From an uncultured Collinsella sp. (GTDB taxonomy: Bacteria; Actinomycetota; Coriobacteriia; Coriobacteriales; Coriobacteriaceae), in the NCBI GenBank assembly GCA_900541025.1, contig UQIL01000015.1, forward strand, positions 1 through 55,616: 55,616 nt of DNA, read 5' to 3'. Within the stretch, counting starts at the first letter, position 1. Each line of letters starts with the position of its first letter. A model generated the notes under the pieces. That model was not told the DNA's origin. It did no database searches and saw only the letters and a program-made list of their open reading frames with translations. Below, one piece after another: positions 28,772-37,807 of the stretch. The position numbers and the translations under genes are program-made.

Positions 28772-31540
28772 ATGCTGATGCTCAAAACCGTCACGGTACT
28801 CGAAGCCATCTCCAAGCGCCGCCGCACGGCGCGCCCTGCCGCTCATACCGGCCTGTCCAAGAACACCATATTCGCCGCCACCCATAGTGCCGAGGACGCC
28901 CTCGTACTGCTTGACGCCACGGCAAACGGCCTCACCGTCGAGCAGGCAACTGAGCGCCTGAACGCCGTCGGCCCCAACACCATCGAGGCAACGACCAAAA
29001 CGCTCGCCCGCCGCATCGCCGACGCGTTCATCGATCCCTTCGCCGGCATCCTCGCCGCGCTCGCGCTGGTCTCGCTCTACATCGACGTGCTCGCCGTGCC
29101 CGAGCCGCAGCGCGACCCCTCCACGGTCATCGTCATCGGCATCATGCTGCTGGTATCGGGCGGCATGAAGTTTATCCAGGAAGCCCGCAGCGGCAATGCG
29201 GCAGAGGCCCTCAAGGACCTGGTCTCCAACACTTGCACCGCCCTGCGCGACGGCGAGCGCATCGAGATCCCCTTCGACGAGCTCGTCCCCGGCGATGTAA
29301 TCCGCCTCTCTGCCGGCGATATGGTGCCGGCAGATGCCCGCATCATCACCGCGCGCGACCTGTTTGTGATCGAGTCCGCACTCACCGGCGAGAGCGAGGC
29401 CGTCGAGAAGACCACCGCCGCCACCGTCGTCGAGGGCGCCGACGGCTCCGCACTGCCACTCTCTGCCTGCAAGAACATCGTCTTTACCGGCACCTCCGTG
29501 CAAAACGGCGCCGCCATGGCGCTTGTCGTTGCCACCGGCTCGGACACCTACCTGGGCGGCATCGCCAAGATGCTCAACGGGCGCGGCGAAAAAAGCGCGT
29601 TTGACCGCGGCGTCTCGAGCGTCTCCATGCTGCTGGTGCGCCTGATGCTCGTTATGGCGCCGGCCGTCTTTGCCATCAACGCCGCCACCAAGGGCAACGT
29701 CATCGACGCGCTGCTGTTCGCCACGAGCGTGGCCGTGGGCATCACGCCGCAGATGCTTCCCGTCATCGTGACCACGAGCCTGTCGCAGGGCGCCAAGGAC
29801 CTCGCCCGTCACCAGGTTATCGTCAAGGAGCTGCCGGCGATTCAAAACCTCGGAGCGATGGACGTCCTGTGCTGCGACAAGACCGGCACCCTCACCGAAG
29901 ACCGCATCGTGCTCGAGCGCTACCTCAACACCGATGGCAACGAGGACGCGCGCGTGCTGCGCCATGCGTTTTTGAACAGCTTCTTCCAGACCGGCCTCAA
30001 AAATCTTATCGACCTGGCCGTAATCGACCGTGCCGATGTGACACCCTCGACCGTCGCACCCGATTCCATGCTGGGCCAGAGCCTGCGCGACCGCTACGCC
30101 AAGGTCGACGAGGTTCCCTTCGATTTCTCGCGCCGTCGCCTGAGCGTAGTTGTCGCCGACGCCCAAGGCAAAACCCAGATGGTTACCAAGGGCGCCGCCG
30201 AGGAAATGCTCGAGATCTGCTCCTTTGTCGAGATCGATGGCATCGCTCAGCCGCTCACCGACGAGAAGCTCGCCCAGATTCGCAAGCAGATCGCCGGACT
30301 TAACGCCGAGGGCCTACGCGTAATTGCCGTGGCGCAGAAGACCAATCCGCGCTGCGTGGGCGAGTTTGGCATCGCCGACGAGTGCGACATGGTGCTGATG
30401 GGCTTTTTGGCCTTCCTCGATCCGCCCAAAGCAAGTGCCGCGGGCGCCGTCGCCACCCTCGAGGCCAAGGGCGTGGCGGTCAAGGTCCTAACCGGCGACA
30501 ACGACCGCGTCGCCGCCACCGTCTGCGAGCAGATTGGTATCGATGCGAGCAACGTCTTGCTCGGCTCCGAGATCGATGCGCTCGATGACGCCGAACTTGC
30601 CGAGCGCGCCGAGAAAACCCGCCTCTTCGCCAAGCTCTCGCCGCTGCAGAAGGCACGCCTGGTACGTGTCATGCGCGAGATGCTCGGCCACACCGTGGGC
30701 TTTATGGGCGACGGCATCAACGACGCCGCCGCCATGCGTGCGAGCGATTGCGGCATCTCGGTCGATTCGGCCGTCGATATTGCCAAGGAATCCGCCGATA
30801 TCATCTTGCTTCAGAAGGACCTGGGCGTGCTCGAGCGCGGCATCATCGAAGGCCGCCGCACTTACGGCAACCTGCTCAAGTACCTCAAGACCACGGTGAG
30901 CTCCAACTTTGGCAATGTGCTGTCCGTGACCGTCGCGAGCCTGTTCTTGCCGTTTTTGCCCATGAGCGCCCTGCAGCTGGTACTGCTGTCGCTGGTCTAC
31001 GAGATCGTGTGCATCGCACTGCCGTGGGACACCGTCGATGACGCCTGGACTGCCCGCCCGCGTGCCTGGGACGCCGCGTCCATCAAGGGCTTTATGCTCG
31101 AGCTGGGCCCCGTGAGCTCGCTGTCTGACATCGTGACCTTCGCCGCGCTCTTCTTTGTCGTGTGCCCCGCCGCCGTGGACGCAAGCTGGTCCGAGCTTGC
31201 CGCTGCGGGCGACGTCACGGGTATGGCGACCTTTGCTGCGCTCTTCCAGAGCGGCTGGTTTGTCGAGTCCATGTGGTCGCAGACACTCGTGGTCCACATG
31301 TTGCGCTCCCCGCATCTGCCGAGCCCGCGCGACCACGCCGCGCCCGCATTGTGCGTTCTTACCGTGCTGGGCCTGGCGCTCGTCACCTGGCTGCCGGCAA
31401 GCCCCATCGCCGATGCGCTCGGCCTCATGCCGCTGCCCACGAGCTTTTTTGGGCTGCTCATTGGCATCGTTACCGCCTATATCGCGCTCACCCAGCTGGC
31501 AAAGCGCCGCTACATTGCCCGCCACGGCGAGCTGCTGTAG
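28772..31540 (+). CDS. mgtA: Magnesium-translocating P-type ATPase
   Basis: This 922-residue P3B-type ATPase brings Mg2+ into the cell. Domains: N-terminal helix and first membrane segments (about 75-140), actuator with LTGES (204-208), phosphorylation site D369 in CCDKTGTLTED, nucleotide-binding domain, hinge GDGINDAAAMRASD, and further C-terminal membrane segments. The segment GITPQMLPVIVTTSLSQGA (residues about 325-345) matches the MgtA/MgtB pattern near the transport site. AGGAGG lies 4-5 bp before the ATG at 28772. A peptide-coding leader precedes it. The N-terminus carries a basic patch (SKRRRTARPAA), as in MgtA proteins. It converges with the LuxR gene across a hairpin repeat. Confidence 0.95.
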   Translation: MLMLKTVTVLEAISKRRRTARPAAHTGLSKNTIFAATHSAEDALVLLDATANGLTVEQATERLNAVGPNTIEATTKTLARRIADAFIDPFAGILAALALVSLYIDVLAVPEPQRDPSTVIVIGIMLLVSGGMKFIQEARSGNAAEALKDLVSNTCTALRDGERIEIPFDELVPGDVIRLSAGDMVPADARIITARDLFVIESALTGESEAVEKTTAATVVEGADGSALPLSACKNIVFTGTSVQNGAAMALVVATGSDTYLGGIAKMLNGRGEKSAFDRGVSSVSMLLVRLMLVMAPAVFAINAATKGNVIDALLFATSVAVGITPQMLPVIVTTSLSQGAKDLARHQVIVKELPAIQNLGAMDVLCCDKTGTLTEDRIVLERYLNTDGNEDARVLRHAFLNSFFQTGLKNLIDLAVIDRADVTPSTVAPDSMLGQSLRDRYAKVDEVPFDFSRRRLSVVVADAQGKTQMVTKGAAEEMLEICSFVEIDGIAQPLTDEKLAQIRKQIAGLNAEGLRVIAVAQKTNPRCVGEFGIADECDMVLMGFLAFLDPPKASAAGAVATLEAKGVAVKVLTGDNDRVAATVCEQIGIDASNVLLGSEIDALDDAELAERAEKTRLFAKLSPLQKARLVRVMREMLGHTVGFMGDGINDAAAMRASDCGISVDSAVDIAKESADIILLQKDLGVLERGIIEGRRTYGNLLKYLKTTVSSNFGNVLSVTVASLFLPFLPMSALQLVLLSLVYEIVCIALPWDTVDDAWTARPRAWDAASIKGFMLELGPVSSLSDIVTFAALFFVVCPAAVDASWSELAAAGDVTGMATFAALFQSGWFVESMWSQTLVVHMLRSPHLPSPRDHAAPALCVLTVLGLALVTWLPASPIADALGLMPLPTSFFGLLIGIVTAYIALTQLAKRRYIARHGELL

Positions 31541-31640
31541 CAAGTAGGCGGAAAACACCCTGCCAGCTGCCGTTGCCACTACCACAGCTGCCAACGCCGC
31601 TGCCGTTGCCTCTGCCGCCGCCGCAGTCTATCCCCCCAGC

Positions 31641-31707
31641 AGTTGCGGTGAAATAGTTCCTGTTTAAAGCCCCGTGACTTTAATTTAGGGACTATTCCAC
31701 CGCGACT
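31641..31707. repeat. Inverted-repeat element, AGTTGCGGTG family, copy 2
   Basis: AGTTGCGGTGAAATAGTTCCT and its mirrored arm (two or three mismatches) enclose about 25 bp. It lies between the converging mgtA and LuxR genes, as copy 1 at 1424-1490 does between two other converging genes. Confidence 0.78.
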
Positions 31708-31721
31708 TATTGGGAGATTAG

Positions 31722-33257
31722 CTAGTCCTTGGGTGTCCAGGACCAGAAGAAGTTGATGAGGGCCACGCGCGAGGCGGTACCGGCCTTTTTGTTGATCGAG
31801 GAAATGTGGCGGTAGAGCGTGGAGCGCGAAAGAAAGAGCATTGTGGCGATGTCCTGAACGCTCTGGTCCGAAACGACCAAGACCTCAAGAATATCGCGCT
31901 CGCGCTCTGTAAGCCCAAAGGTGGCGACGAAGGCATCAAGGCGTTCATCGGACGTGAGCTCCGCTGTCTCCACGGGCTCGGGGTCGGAGCATGTGGGTGC
32001 AAGATCCCCACCAAGATCGTCGGTGGCAAGCGGCAGTCCGTCCCGCATCGCGGCATCATCGGCTCGTTGCCCCAACTGCCCCAGCAGCGTAATCGCAATG
32101 CCCACAAACATCACGAGCGCCGCACCGACCGCAGCCAGCACATTTTGACTCGAGATAATCGCCACTGCCGGCGCCGTCACGAACATCGAGCACACGTTGT
32201 TGACGACGCGACCCATGCACGGCCAAAAATATGACCAGCGCGCATAGAGCGAGACGGCGGCATATTTTGTGGTAAAGAACACCACGAAAAAGCCCGAGCC
32301 CAGATAAAAGATGATCGTGGCAGCAAGCTCGTTGCCGCCATTGCCATCGATGATGAGCACAAAGAACGAAAGCGTGGACAGCATGGCGACACATGTCATG
32401 CCGATATTCATATACGAGCGGTCGTGCAGGTCAAATAGTGCGCCGGCGGCCAACGAGCTCACGACAAGCAGCAGGCGCGACCAGTCACCCAAATCAACGG
32501 CTCCGGTAGCATACAGGGTTGTGAGGCCCGCGTTGAGAGCGGCGAATACGCCGGAAAGATACGCTGTCGCCACGGTCAGGCGAACTACGGTGCGGCGAAA
32601 TGCCGCCTTTGCCTCGGGATCGTCATGCCATTTGGCGCCATATTCCAGAGCATCTACCGAAAGCCCGGCAGCACTGGGTTCGAAGTTGGGATCGGACTCG
32701 TCGCGCAGCTTGGCGCGTCGGGCACCGTGGAGCAACGCTACCTGCGCGATCGCACAGATGACCAGAACAGCCTGCTGAGGAATACCAACAGGCATCGCCA
32801 TGTGGTTGAACACCTGTACCAGAACGCCCATGGCATAGGAAAGTGCTGCGGCGCGCGCCAAGCAGGGCGTCCGCGCAAAGCGTCGCGCAAAGTTTGCGTG
32901 GGCAGTCGATCCGCAGTAGCCCAGGGCGCAGCACGCCACCAGGCCGCCGGCAATTACCACCTCAAACCGCACTGCCATAATCATCAGCAGCAACGCCGAT
33001 ACCAAAAGCACGCCTGTAATATCGCTCGTCGCATCGATCGTCTGGGGACGGCGATAGTACAGAAATGGGCGCACGAAAAAGCCAATCACGCTCGCGCCGA
33101 CAACGATGCTCTCGTAGATGACGACCTCACTCGATGGCACGAACTCGGCTATGCGCACATCAAAAAGATACTCGCACGCCAAAAACGTGAAGAAGAACAG
33201 CGCCAGGCATATAACCTCCCGAATGCCCCGACGCAGATATGCGGTTGTGTCTCCCAT
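31722..33257 (-). CDS. Multispanning membrane protein with C-terminal LuxR DNA-binding domain
   Basis: This is a 511-residue one-component regulator of a type common in Coriobacteriia. About twelve hydrophobic segments fill residues 1-400 (for example LALFFFTFLACEYLF, VLLVSALLLMIMAV, TIIFYLGSGFFVVFF). A LuxR-type helix-turn-helix sits at about 440-500 (LTERERDILEVLVVSDQSVQ, MLFLSRSTLYRHISSINKKA). The membrane part presumably senses a small molecule directly. No kinase or receiver motif is present. The gene stands alone, convergent with mgtA. Ligand and targets are unknown. Confidence 0.9.
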   Translation of the reverse strand: MGDTTAYLRRGIREVICLALFFFTFLACEYLFDVRIAEFVPSSEVVIYESIVVGASVIGFFVRPFLYYRRPQTIDATSDITGVLLVSALLLMIMAVRFEVVIAGGLVACCALGYCGSTAHANFARRFARTPCLARAAALSYAMGVLVQVFNHMAMPVGIPQQAVLVICAIAQVALLHGARRAKLRDESDPNFEPSAAGLSVDALEYGAKWHDDPEAKAAFRRTVVRLTVATAYLSGVFAALNAGLTTLYATGAVDLGDWSRLLLVVSSLAAGALFDLHDRSYMNIGMTCVAMLSTLSFFVLIIDGNGGNELAATIIFYLGSGFFVVFFTTKYAAVSLYARWSYFWPCMGRVVNNVCSMFVTAPAVAIISSQNVLAAVGAALVMFVGIAITLLGQLGQRADDAAMRDGLPLATDDLGGDLAPTCSDPEPVETAELTSDERLDAFVATFGLTERERDILEVLVVSDQSVQDIATMLFLSRSTLYRHISSINKKAGTASRVALINFFWSWTPKD

Positions 33258-33453
33258 GCCCCTCGCGGTTAACCCCCGGCCGCTTAATTGGTCTGGAATC
33301 TATTTTAATAAAGAATCAATCTCAATATCAAAACCAAGCTCGAAATGCTGCTAATTCGACCCCAGTCGTCCACATCACGCCGAGATTTTGAGCCGCATGG
33401 CCCAGAAGGGGCACGCGCGACCTCTAGCTCGGCAAGGAGCGTTTTCAACTGCG

Positions 33454-33478
33454 CTCATTTAAGTACGTCCCCAATGAG
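33454..33478. repeat. Hairpin with TTAAGNRCGTCCCC loop, copy 3
   Basis: CTCATT and AATGAG form the stem around TAAGTACGTCCCC. The loop matches the other copies except for one or two bases. Confidence 0.75.
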
Positions 33479-33480
33479 TA

Positions 33481-33522
33481 AAACCACCCCCATTTCCCGT
33501 GCTAAGGAAATAGGGGCGGTTC
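33481..33522 (-). terminator. Rho-independent terminator after the ROK gene
   Basis: On the minus strand ACCGCCCCTATTTCC pairs with GGGAAATGGGGGTGGT (some G-U-type pairs), followed by TTTT. It lies about 45 bp after the stop codon. Confidence 0.8.
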
Positions 33523-33564
33523 ACGCCGGCCTTTATCTTTTTCGACAGCCTTGTTTGGCTCGCG

Positions 33565-34476
33565 CTACACCAGGCGCATGGCCTCCTGGACAGTACCGTA
33601 AAGGTTGGCGTCGTTGCCGAGCTCGGCCACCTTTATCTGCGGCACAGGAATGCCAGCAAGGGTCCCTTCGTAACTCGCGAGGGCCAGCGGCATCTGCGCA
33701 CGCAGGGCATCGACGAGCTCGGGATGGCACGAGATGCCGCCTGCGATCACAAAGACCTCGGGGTCGAGCACGGCCTGCAGGTTGATGAGCTGTCCGTCAA
33801 ATGCGCGAGCGTAGCGGTCGAGCGCGCGCTGCGCCGCTATGTCGCCATCCGCGATCCACTCAAAGACGCGGCGGCCGTCCACCGGAGAATCCGCAGGCAG
33901 GCCCTTCTCGGCAACGGCGGCATCGCGGAGCGCGCGCCAACCGCCCGAGCCCGCAAAGGAGTTTTCCATGCTCGCGGCAGTCGTGACATCGTTGCGCAAG
34001 AAGCTGAACTCGCCTGCAAAGCAGTGCGCGCCGCGCAGGACCTTGCCGTCGATGACGATACCGCCGCCGATGCCCGTGCCAATAGCGAGTACCACGCCAA
34101 AACGCGTCCCGCGCAGGGCGCCAGCCGCATACTCACCGAGTGCACAGCACTTACCGTCGTTATTGACGGCAACCGGCACCCCCAGCGCCTCGCGCATGAG
34201 CTTTCCCAGTGGGCAGCCGTCCATAAACGTGAGCGCACCGCCGCGATGGATCGTTCCCGTGACATCTCCCTCGTAAATACCGCCGGGTGTGCTCACGCCT
34301 ACGGCGTTCACGCGCTCGCGGTACGGCTCGACGAGCCCGATCAACGCCGAAACGGTCTCCTCAGCCGTGGTAAAGCCCGTCGGCAGGCTCCCGCGCTCGC
34401 GGATGGAAAAATCCTCGCCCAGCACAGCCCATTTAACGGCCGTGCCGCCCACATCGATTCCAAAGAACTCCTGCAT
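33565..34476 (-). CDS. ROK-family sugar kinase
   Basis: This 303-residue kinase of the ROK family phosphorylates a hexose or amino sugar such as glucose or N-acetylmannosamine. It shows the phosphate loop FFGIDVGGTAVKWAVL at the N-terminus, VNNDGKCCALGEY with the catalytic aspartate, and the second phosphate loop VVLAIGTGIGGGIVIDG. The usual ROK zinc site CxCGxxGCxE is not present; the corresponding region reads GAHCFAGEFSF. No helix-turn-helix is present, so it is a kinase and not a ROK repressor. The ATG at 34476 has only a weak GGGGCG upstream. It is downstream of the MFS-DUF5605 genes on the same strand, possibly one operon. Substrate is unknown. Confidence 0.9.
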   Translation of the reverse strand: MQEFFGIDVGGTAVKWAVLGEDFSIRERGSLPTGFTTAEETVSALIGLVEPYRERVNAVGVSTPGGIYEGDVTGTIHRGGALTFMDGCPLGKLMREALGVPVAVNNDGKCCALGEYAAGALRGTRFGVVLAIGTGIGGGIVIDGKVLRGAHCFAGEFSFLRNDVTTAASMENSFAGSGGWRALRDAAVAEKGLPADSPVDGRRVFEWIADGDIAAQRALDRYARAFDGQLINLQAVLDPEVFVIAGGISCHPELVDALRAQMPLALASYEGTLAGIPVPQIKVAELGNDANLYGTVQEAMRLV

Positions 34477-34587
34477 ATTCGCCCCTCACGTGCCATAGCC
34501 CCGAACGCGCATCGCCGCGACCACCACAGGGGCTGCCCTTATGATGGTCGTGCAGCAAATCGCGCCCGGAGCCGATTATCTCTATTA

Positions 34588-36120
34588 TTACGCCTCTACT
34601 TTAGTCAGACGAAGCAACATATACTGCTTACTAGGGAGGTCGATGCGGAACTTGCCCTCAAAGGTTCCGGGAAGCTCTTCCTCCGTCATGTCCCATGTGT
34701 CCACGACATTCACCTTGTAACGAGCGCCCGCCTCGCCCTCAAACTCACGATACGCCGGACGGTTGAACCCAAAGTACATAAGGACATCGGCAGTCCCGTG
34801 GCCATGATCGTTGGACATACAGGTGACATCCCAGGTAAACGTACCGTCAAGGATGCCGACCTCATCGGGCACCCAGTCAAAATCGGCCGGCAGCGCCTCC
34901 ATGTAGCGACGGCAAAAGCCAATGCGATCGGGCGAATCGCCGTAGAGCTTGCCGCCGTGCGCCCACCACAGCTTGGGTCCGCGGTCGACGTAGGTCTCAC
35001 CGTGGGTCACATAACCGCCACGCAAACTGCCCTCCCAAAAACGACGTACGAGTTCCTGAGCGGTCAGGTTACCCCAGCCCCAGTTGATGTTGCCCTCATA
35101 GCCGACCTCGTCGATCAAAACCGGCTTGCTATACTGCGCGCGCAGCATGGTGACGTCCTCGGCTGTGTTCTTGAGGTCGCACCTCTGGTAGCTCACGTGC
35201 GTAATCCACGGATGACCGTGGTCAAAGACCTCACGGCAATTGTGGATACTGCGCAGATGACCATACGGGTCGTTCGCCATGATGATACGGGCATAGCGGT
35301 CCCAGTCCTCGGCCGGCTTCCACGGCATAAGGTCCCACTCATTGGCAAGGCTCCACCAAATGTTCTTGTATGCCGAGAAGCGACGAGCGACATACGTCAG
35401 GTAGAAAATATCCTCCTCGCGCGTCATACGAGAGAAGCCCCAGTCCTCAGGCTTGTCATACGGATGCAAAACGATGAGATCCGCCTGGATGCCCAGCTCG
35501 TCAAGCTGCTCGATGCGGTGCTCGAGGTTTTCCCAAAACGGCTCATAGAAGCGAAAATGGTCGAAATCGCCCTTCTCGCCTTCATAGGCATACATCGCTG
35601 GGTCCTCAACGTTATAGTCGTAGAACTTGGGGAAGACGCACATGCGGATCTTGTTAAAAGGTGCCTCTGCGAGCGTCTCGAGCGTCTGCTCCTGCAGCTG
35701 AACATCCTGGTTGGTCCAGGCATAGCATGTGGTGCCAAAGGGCAGGTAGCGCGTTCCATCCTCGTAGGCAAAGTTGAAATCCTCGTCAGTAATGAACGGA
35801 GCTCCGTGGGCGAGCACATCCTTTGCCAGCAGCACGCGACCATGATTGGCGCCCGTGGCGGGCACGGCCTCAAAAGAGCCGGCGGCACCATCGAGCTCGG
35901 GATCATTGGAGCTCACCGTGTAGTTCCAGACACCGGCACTCTCGGGCATAAAGTTGATTCCGTAGCAGCCATTGCCCTTGTAGAAGCCATGGACCTCAAA
36001 GCTGTCCTGGCCATCCGCGCGGTCAAATCGCGCCGACAGCTCGACTTCGACATAGGGATTGCCGGCCGCAGTGCCCGCGAGCTCGAGCTTAAACACCTTG
36101 TACTGCTCGACGATAGTCAT
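34588..36120 (-). CDS. Glycoside hydrolase-like protein, DUF5060-DUF4038-DUF5605 architecture
   Basis: This 510-residue cytoplasmic enzyme has an N-terminal beta-sandwich (about 1-95, DUF5060-like), a TIM-barrel (about 100-420) and a C-terminal beta domain ending SKQYMLLRLTKVEA. In the barrel, SLANEWDL and LIDEVGYEG supply the likely acid/base and nucleophile glutamates of a retaining clan-A glycosidase. GGAGG lies about 7 bp before the ATG at 36120. The MFS transporter gene is 87 bp upstream on the same strand, and the ROK kinase is downstream, which points to import, hydrolysis and phosphorylation of an oligosaccharide. The specific glycan is not known. Confidence 0.88.
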   Translation of the reverse strand: MTIVEQYKVFKLELAGTAAGNPYVEVELSARFDRADGQDSFEVHGFYKGNGCYGINFMPESAGVWNYTVSSNDPELDGAAGSFEAVPATGANHGRVLLAKDVLAHGAPFITDEDFNFAYEDGTRYLPFGTTCYAWTNQDVQLQEQTLETLAEAPFNKIRMCVFPKFYDYNVEDPAMYAYEGEKGDFDHFRFYEPFWENLEHRIEQLDELGIQADLIVLHPYDKPEDWGFSRMTREEDIFYLTYVARRFSAYKNIWWSLANEWDLMPWKPAEDWDRYARIIMANDPYGHLRSIHNCREVFDHGHPWITHVSYQRCDLKNTAEDVTMLRAQYSKPVLIDEVGYEGNINWGWGNLTAQELVRRFWEGSLRGGYVTHGETYVDRGPKLWWAHGGKLYGDSPDRIGFCRRYMEALPADFDWVPDEVGILDGTFTWDVTCMSNDHGHGTADVLMYFGFNRPAYREFEGEAGARYKVNVVDTWDMTEEELPGTFEGKFRIDLPSKQYMLLRLTKVEA

Positions 36121-36207
36121 GATAACGCCTCCAAGTTAAGCGATTGAATAGTCGGAGTCCGTCGGGCAACACGAACGCAGCCCGACGGAATGAAAGAGAG
36201 TGGCAAA

Positions 36208-37500
36208 TTACTTGGCGCTCTTGATGAGCATGATGGACACATAGCCCACGGCGATGAGCACGATGGAGATTGGGAACGCCATGAAATAGGAGCCAGTGGC
36301 GACAACGATTGCCGAGGTCACGATGGGACCAAGGATCTGACCGATGGTGTTGGCGATATTGAGGATGCCCAGGTCCTTGCCGGCGTTCTCCTTATCGGGC
36401 AGAACATCGACATTGAGCGCCTGGTCCACGGAAGAGTAGATACCGTAGCCAAGTCCGGCGAGCAGAGCAAATCCGTACATGCCGATAACGGACTTAAGTA
36501 GCCAGGGCAGGGCGATACCGATACACATCATAATCGTTGCGACGAGGATGATAGGCTTGCGGCGGCCGATCTTGTCGGAGATGGCGCCCGAGGTAAGCGA
36601 GGCGACAAGCGACACGACCATGATCACGACGGACATACTCGAAAGAACTGCGCCGGCTTCTGCCACGGGAAGACCGATGTACTTCTCGAGGATATAGAGC
36701 TGATAGCCGTTGATGCAGAAGTAACCGAAGATGAGGAGCAGACGGCCAAAGAGCGCCAGATAAAAGTCGCGGCAGTTCTTGGTGGGCGGAACGAACATGA
36801 GCAGCAGCGACTTGAGATTGAGCTTCTCAGACTGCTCGCCCTCGTCAAGAGCGGCAGACTTCTCGCGCGGCCAAATGATGACGGCGAGGATGCCGGTCAG
36901 CAACCAAGAGACCGTGCCGATGATAAAGCCAGGAACTGGGTTGGAGAGGAACTGCGTACCGATGATGGTGCCAATCGACTGGCCGGCCGTTGCGCCGCCG
37001 CCATAGAATGCGGAGAGCGTGCCGCGCTTGTTAAGCGGGATGCGGTCGGAAAGCACGGCAACAGCAGGGGCAAGCATGCAGTTGAGGCCAATCTGCAGCA
37101 CGCACCAGGAGGCGACGATCATGGGAAGTGTGGTCGCGACCGAAGTGCTCCAGAAAGCACAGCCGCAGATAAAACCGCCGAGAACGATAAACGGCGTGCG
37201 CTTGCCAAAGCGGCTGTGGCAGTGGTCGGAAAGCGCGCCGAAAACGAGATTTGAGAACAGGGCGAAGATCGAACCGACCGAGTTCATCGCCGCGAGAATT
37301 GCCTCGGGCTGGCCAATATTAAGGCCGTTAAAACGCTCGGGGAACAAGACGTTGGAGCCGATTGTTCCCGACATCATCCACATGATTCCGAAGATGATAA
37401 AGCCGATCATAAAGCGCCATGTCTCGGTTTTGGTCATGGGCTTTCCGGTATCGGGGGCGATGGCGTTCTCGTCAATCGCCGCGGCGGTTTGATTTGCCAT
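36208..37500 (-). CDS. MFS sugar transporter
   Basis: This 430-residue transporter has about twelve membrane segments and belongs to the GPH/MFS sugar-symporter type. The signature loop GALSDHCHSRFGKRTPFIVLGG after segment 2 and SGAISDKIGRRKPIILVAT in the second half are family hallmarks. The N-terminus is cytoplasmic. AGAGGATC lies upstream of the ATG at 37500. The 307-bp gap to the divergent TetR gene holds two palindromes, so it is probably repressed by that protein. Its substrate is likely a glycoside released or cleaved by the DUF5605 enzyme downstream. Confidence 0.93.
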   Translation of the reverse strand: MANQTAAAIDENAIAPDTGKPMTKTETWRFMIGFIIFGIMWMMSGTIGSNVLFPERFNGLNIGQPEAILAAMNSVGSIFALFSNLVFGALSDHCHSRFGKRTPFIVLGGFICGCAFWSTSVATTLPMIVASWCVLQIGLNCMLAPAVAVLSDRIPLNKRGTLSAFYGGGATAGQSIGTIIGTQFLSNPVPGFIIGTVSWLLTGILAVIIWPREKSAALDEGEQSEKLNLKSLLLMFVPPTKNCRDFYLALFGRLLLIFGYFCINGYQLYILEKYIGLPVAEAGAVLSSMSVVIMVVSLVASLTSGAISDKIGRRKPIILVATIMMCIGIALPWLLKSVIGMYGFALLAGLGYGIYSSVDQALNVDVLPDKENAGKDLGILNIANTIGQILGPIVTSAIVVATGSYFMAFPISIVLIAVGYVSIMLIKSAK

Positions 37501-37624
37501 GGAATAGATCCTCTCTGTGATGGAATGCGCGAGGGCGCTCGTGCACCAAGGGTCAAGGGGTCAAACCCGCTGGATGCGGCGGCCGTGGAATGGGGTACGG
37601 CTGCTCGCGAGCGTCTGTTGAGTT

Positions 37625-37648
37625 GTTACTTACTAACTAGTAAGTAAC
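37625..37648. promoter_or_regulatory. Palindromic operator O1 (TetR candidate)
   Basis: GTTACTTACT and AGTAAGTAAC form a perfect 10-bp inverted repeat with a 4-bp centre. Its half-site TACTTACT resembles the second palindrome at 37670-37687. Confidence 0.7.
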
Positions 37649-37669
37649 TCCACGACCTGTATAGTACGC

Positions 37670-37687
37670 TTACTAAGTACTTAGTAA
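37670..37687. promoter_or_regulatory. Palindromic operator O2 (TetR candidate)
   Basis: TTACTAAGTACTTAGTAA is a perfect 18-bp palindrome. Together with O1 it brackets the -10-like TATAGT, so a bound TetR dimer pair would block both divergent promoters. Confidence 0.7.
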
Positions 37688-37807
37688 CCTATAAGAGCGG
37701 TAAACGGTTGTTTTGAACCGCTGAACGGCTGAGGTAAGCTATGGGGGTATACAAAAGGCATTTGGCGGCAATACTCGAGCCGCCCTAAATAAGGCAGCGC
37801 GATTTAT

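Larger units (their letters stand above)
33258..33564. other. Intergenic region between the LuxR and ROK genes
   Basis: No gene seen in these 307 bp. The left half is AT-rich (33290-33340) and presumably holds the LuxR gene promoter. The right part holds a conserved-loop hairpin (33454-33478) and the ROK terminator (33481-33522). Confidence 0.6.
37501..37807. other. Divergent control region between the MFS and TetR genes
   Basis: No gene in this 307-bp gap. An AT-rich centre (37620-37690) holds two palindromic operators and a TATAGT -10-like box (37660-37665). The flanks show nothing else recognised. Confidence 0.7.

Noticed and set aside
28745..30166. Minus-strand open frame across the start of mgtA
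   Set aside because: It overlaps the well-defined Mg2+ ATPase gene and encodes a low-complexity His/Gly/Asp-rich shadow.
33724..36147. Very long plus-strand open frame (about 800 codons) over ROK and DUF5605 genes
   Set aside because: It covers two genes with clear motifs on the opposite strand. The composition is typical of an antisense shadow and no domain is recognisable.
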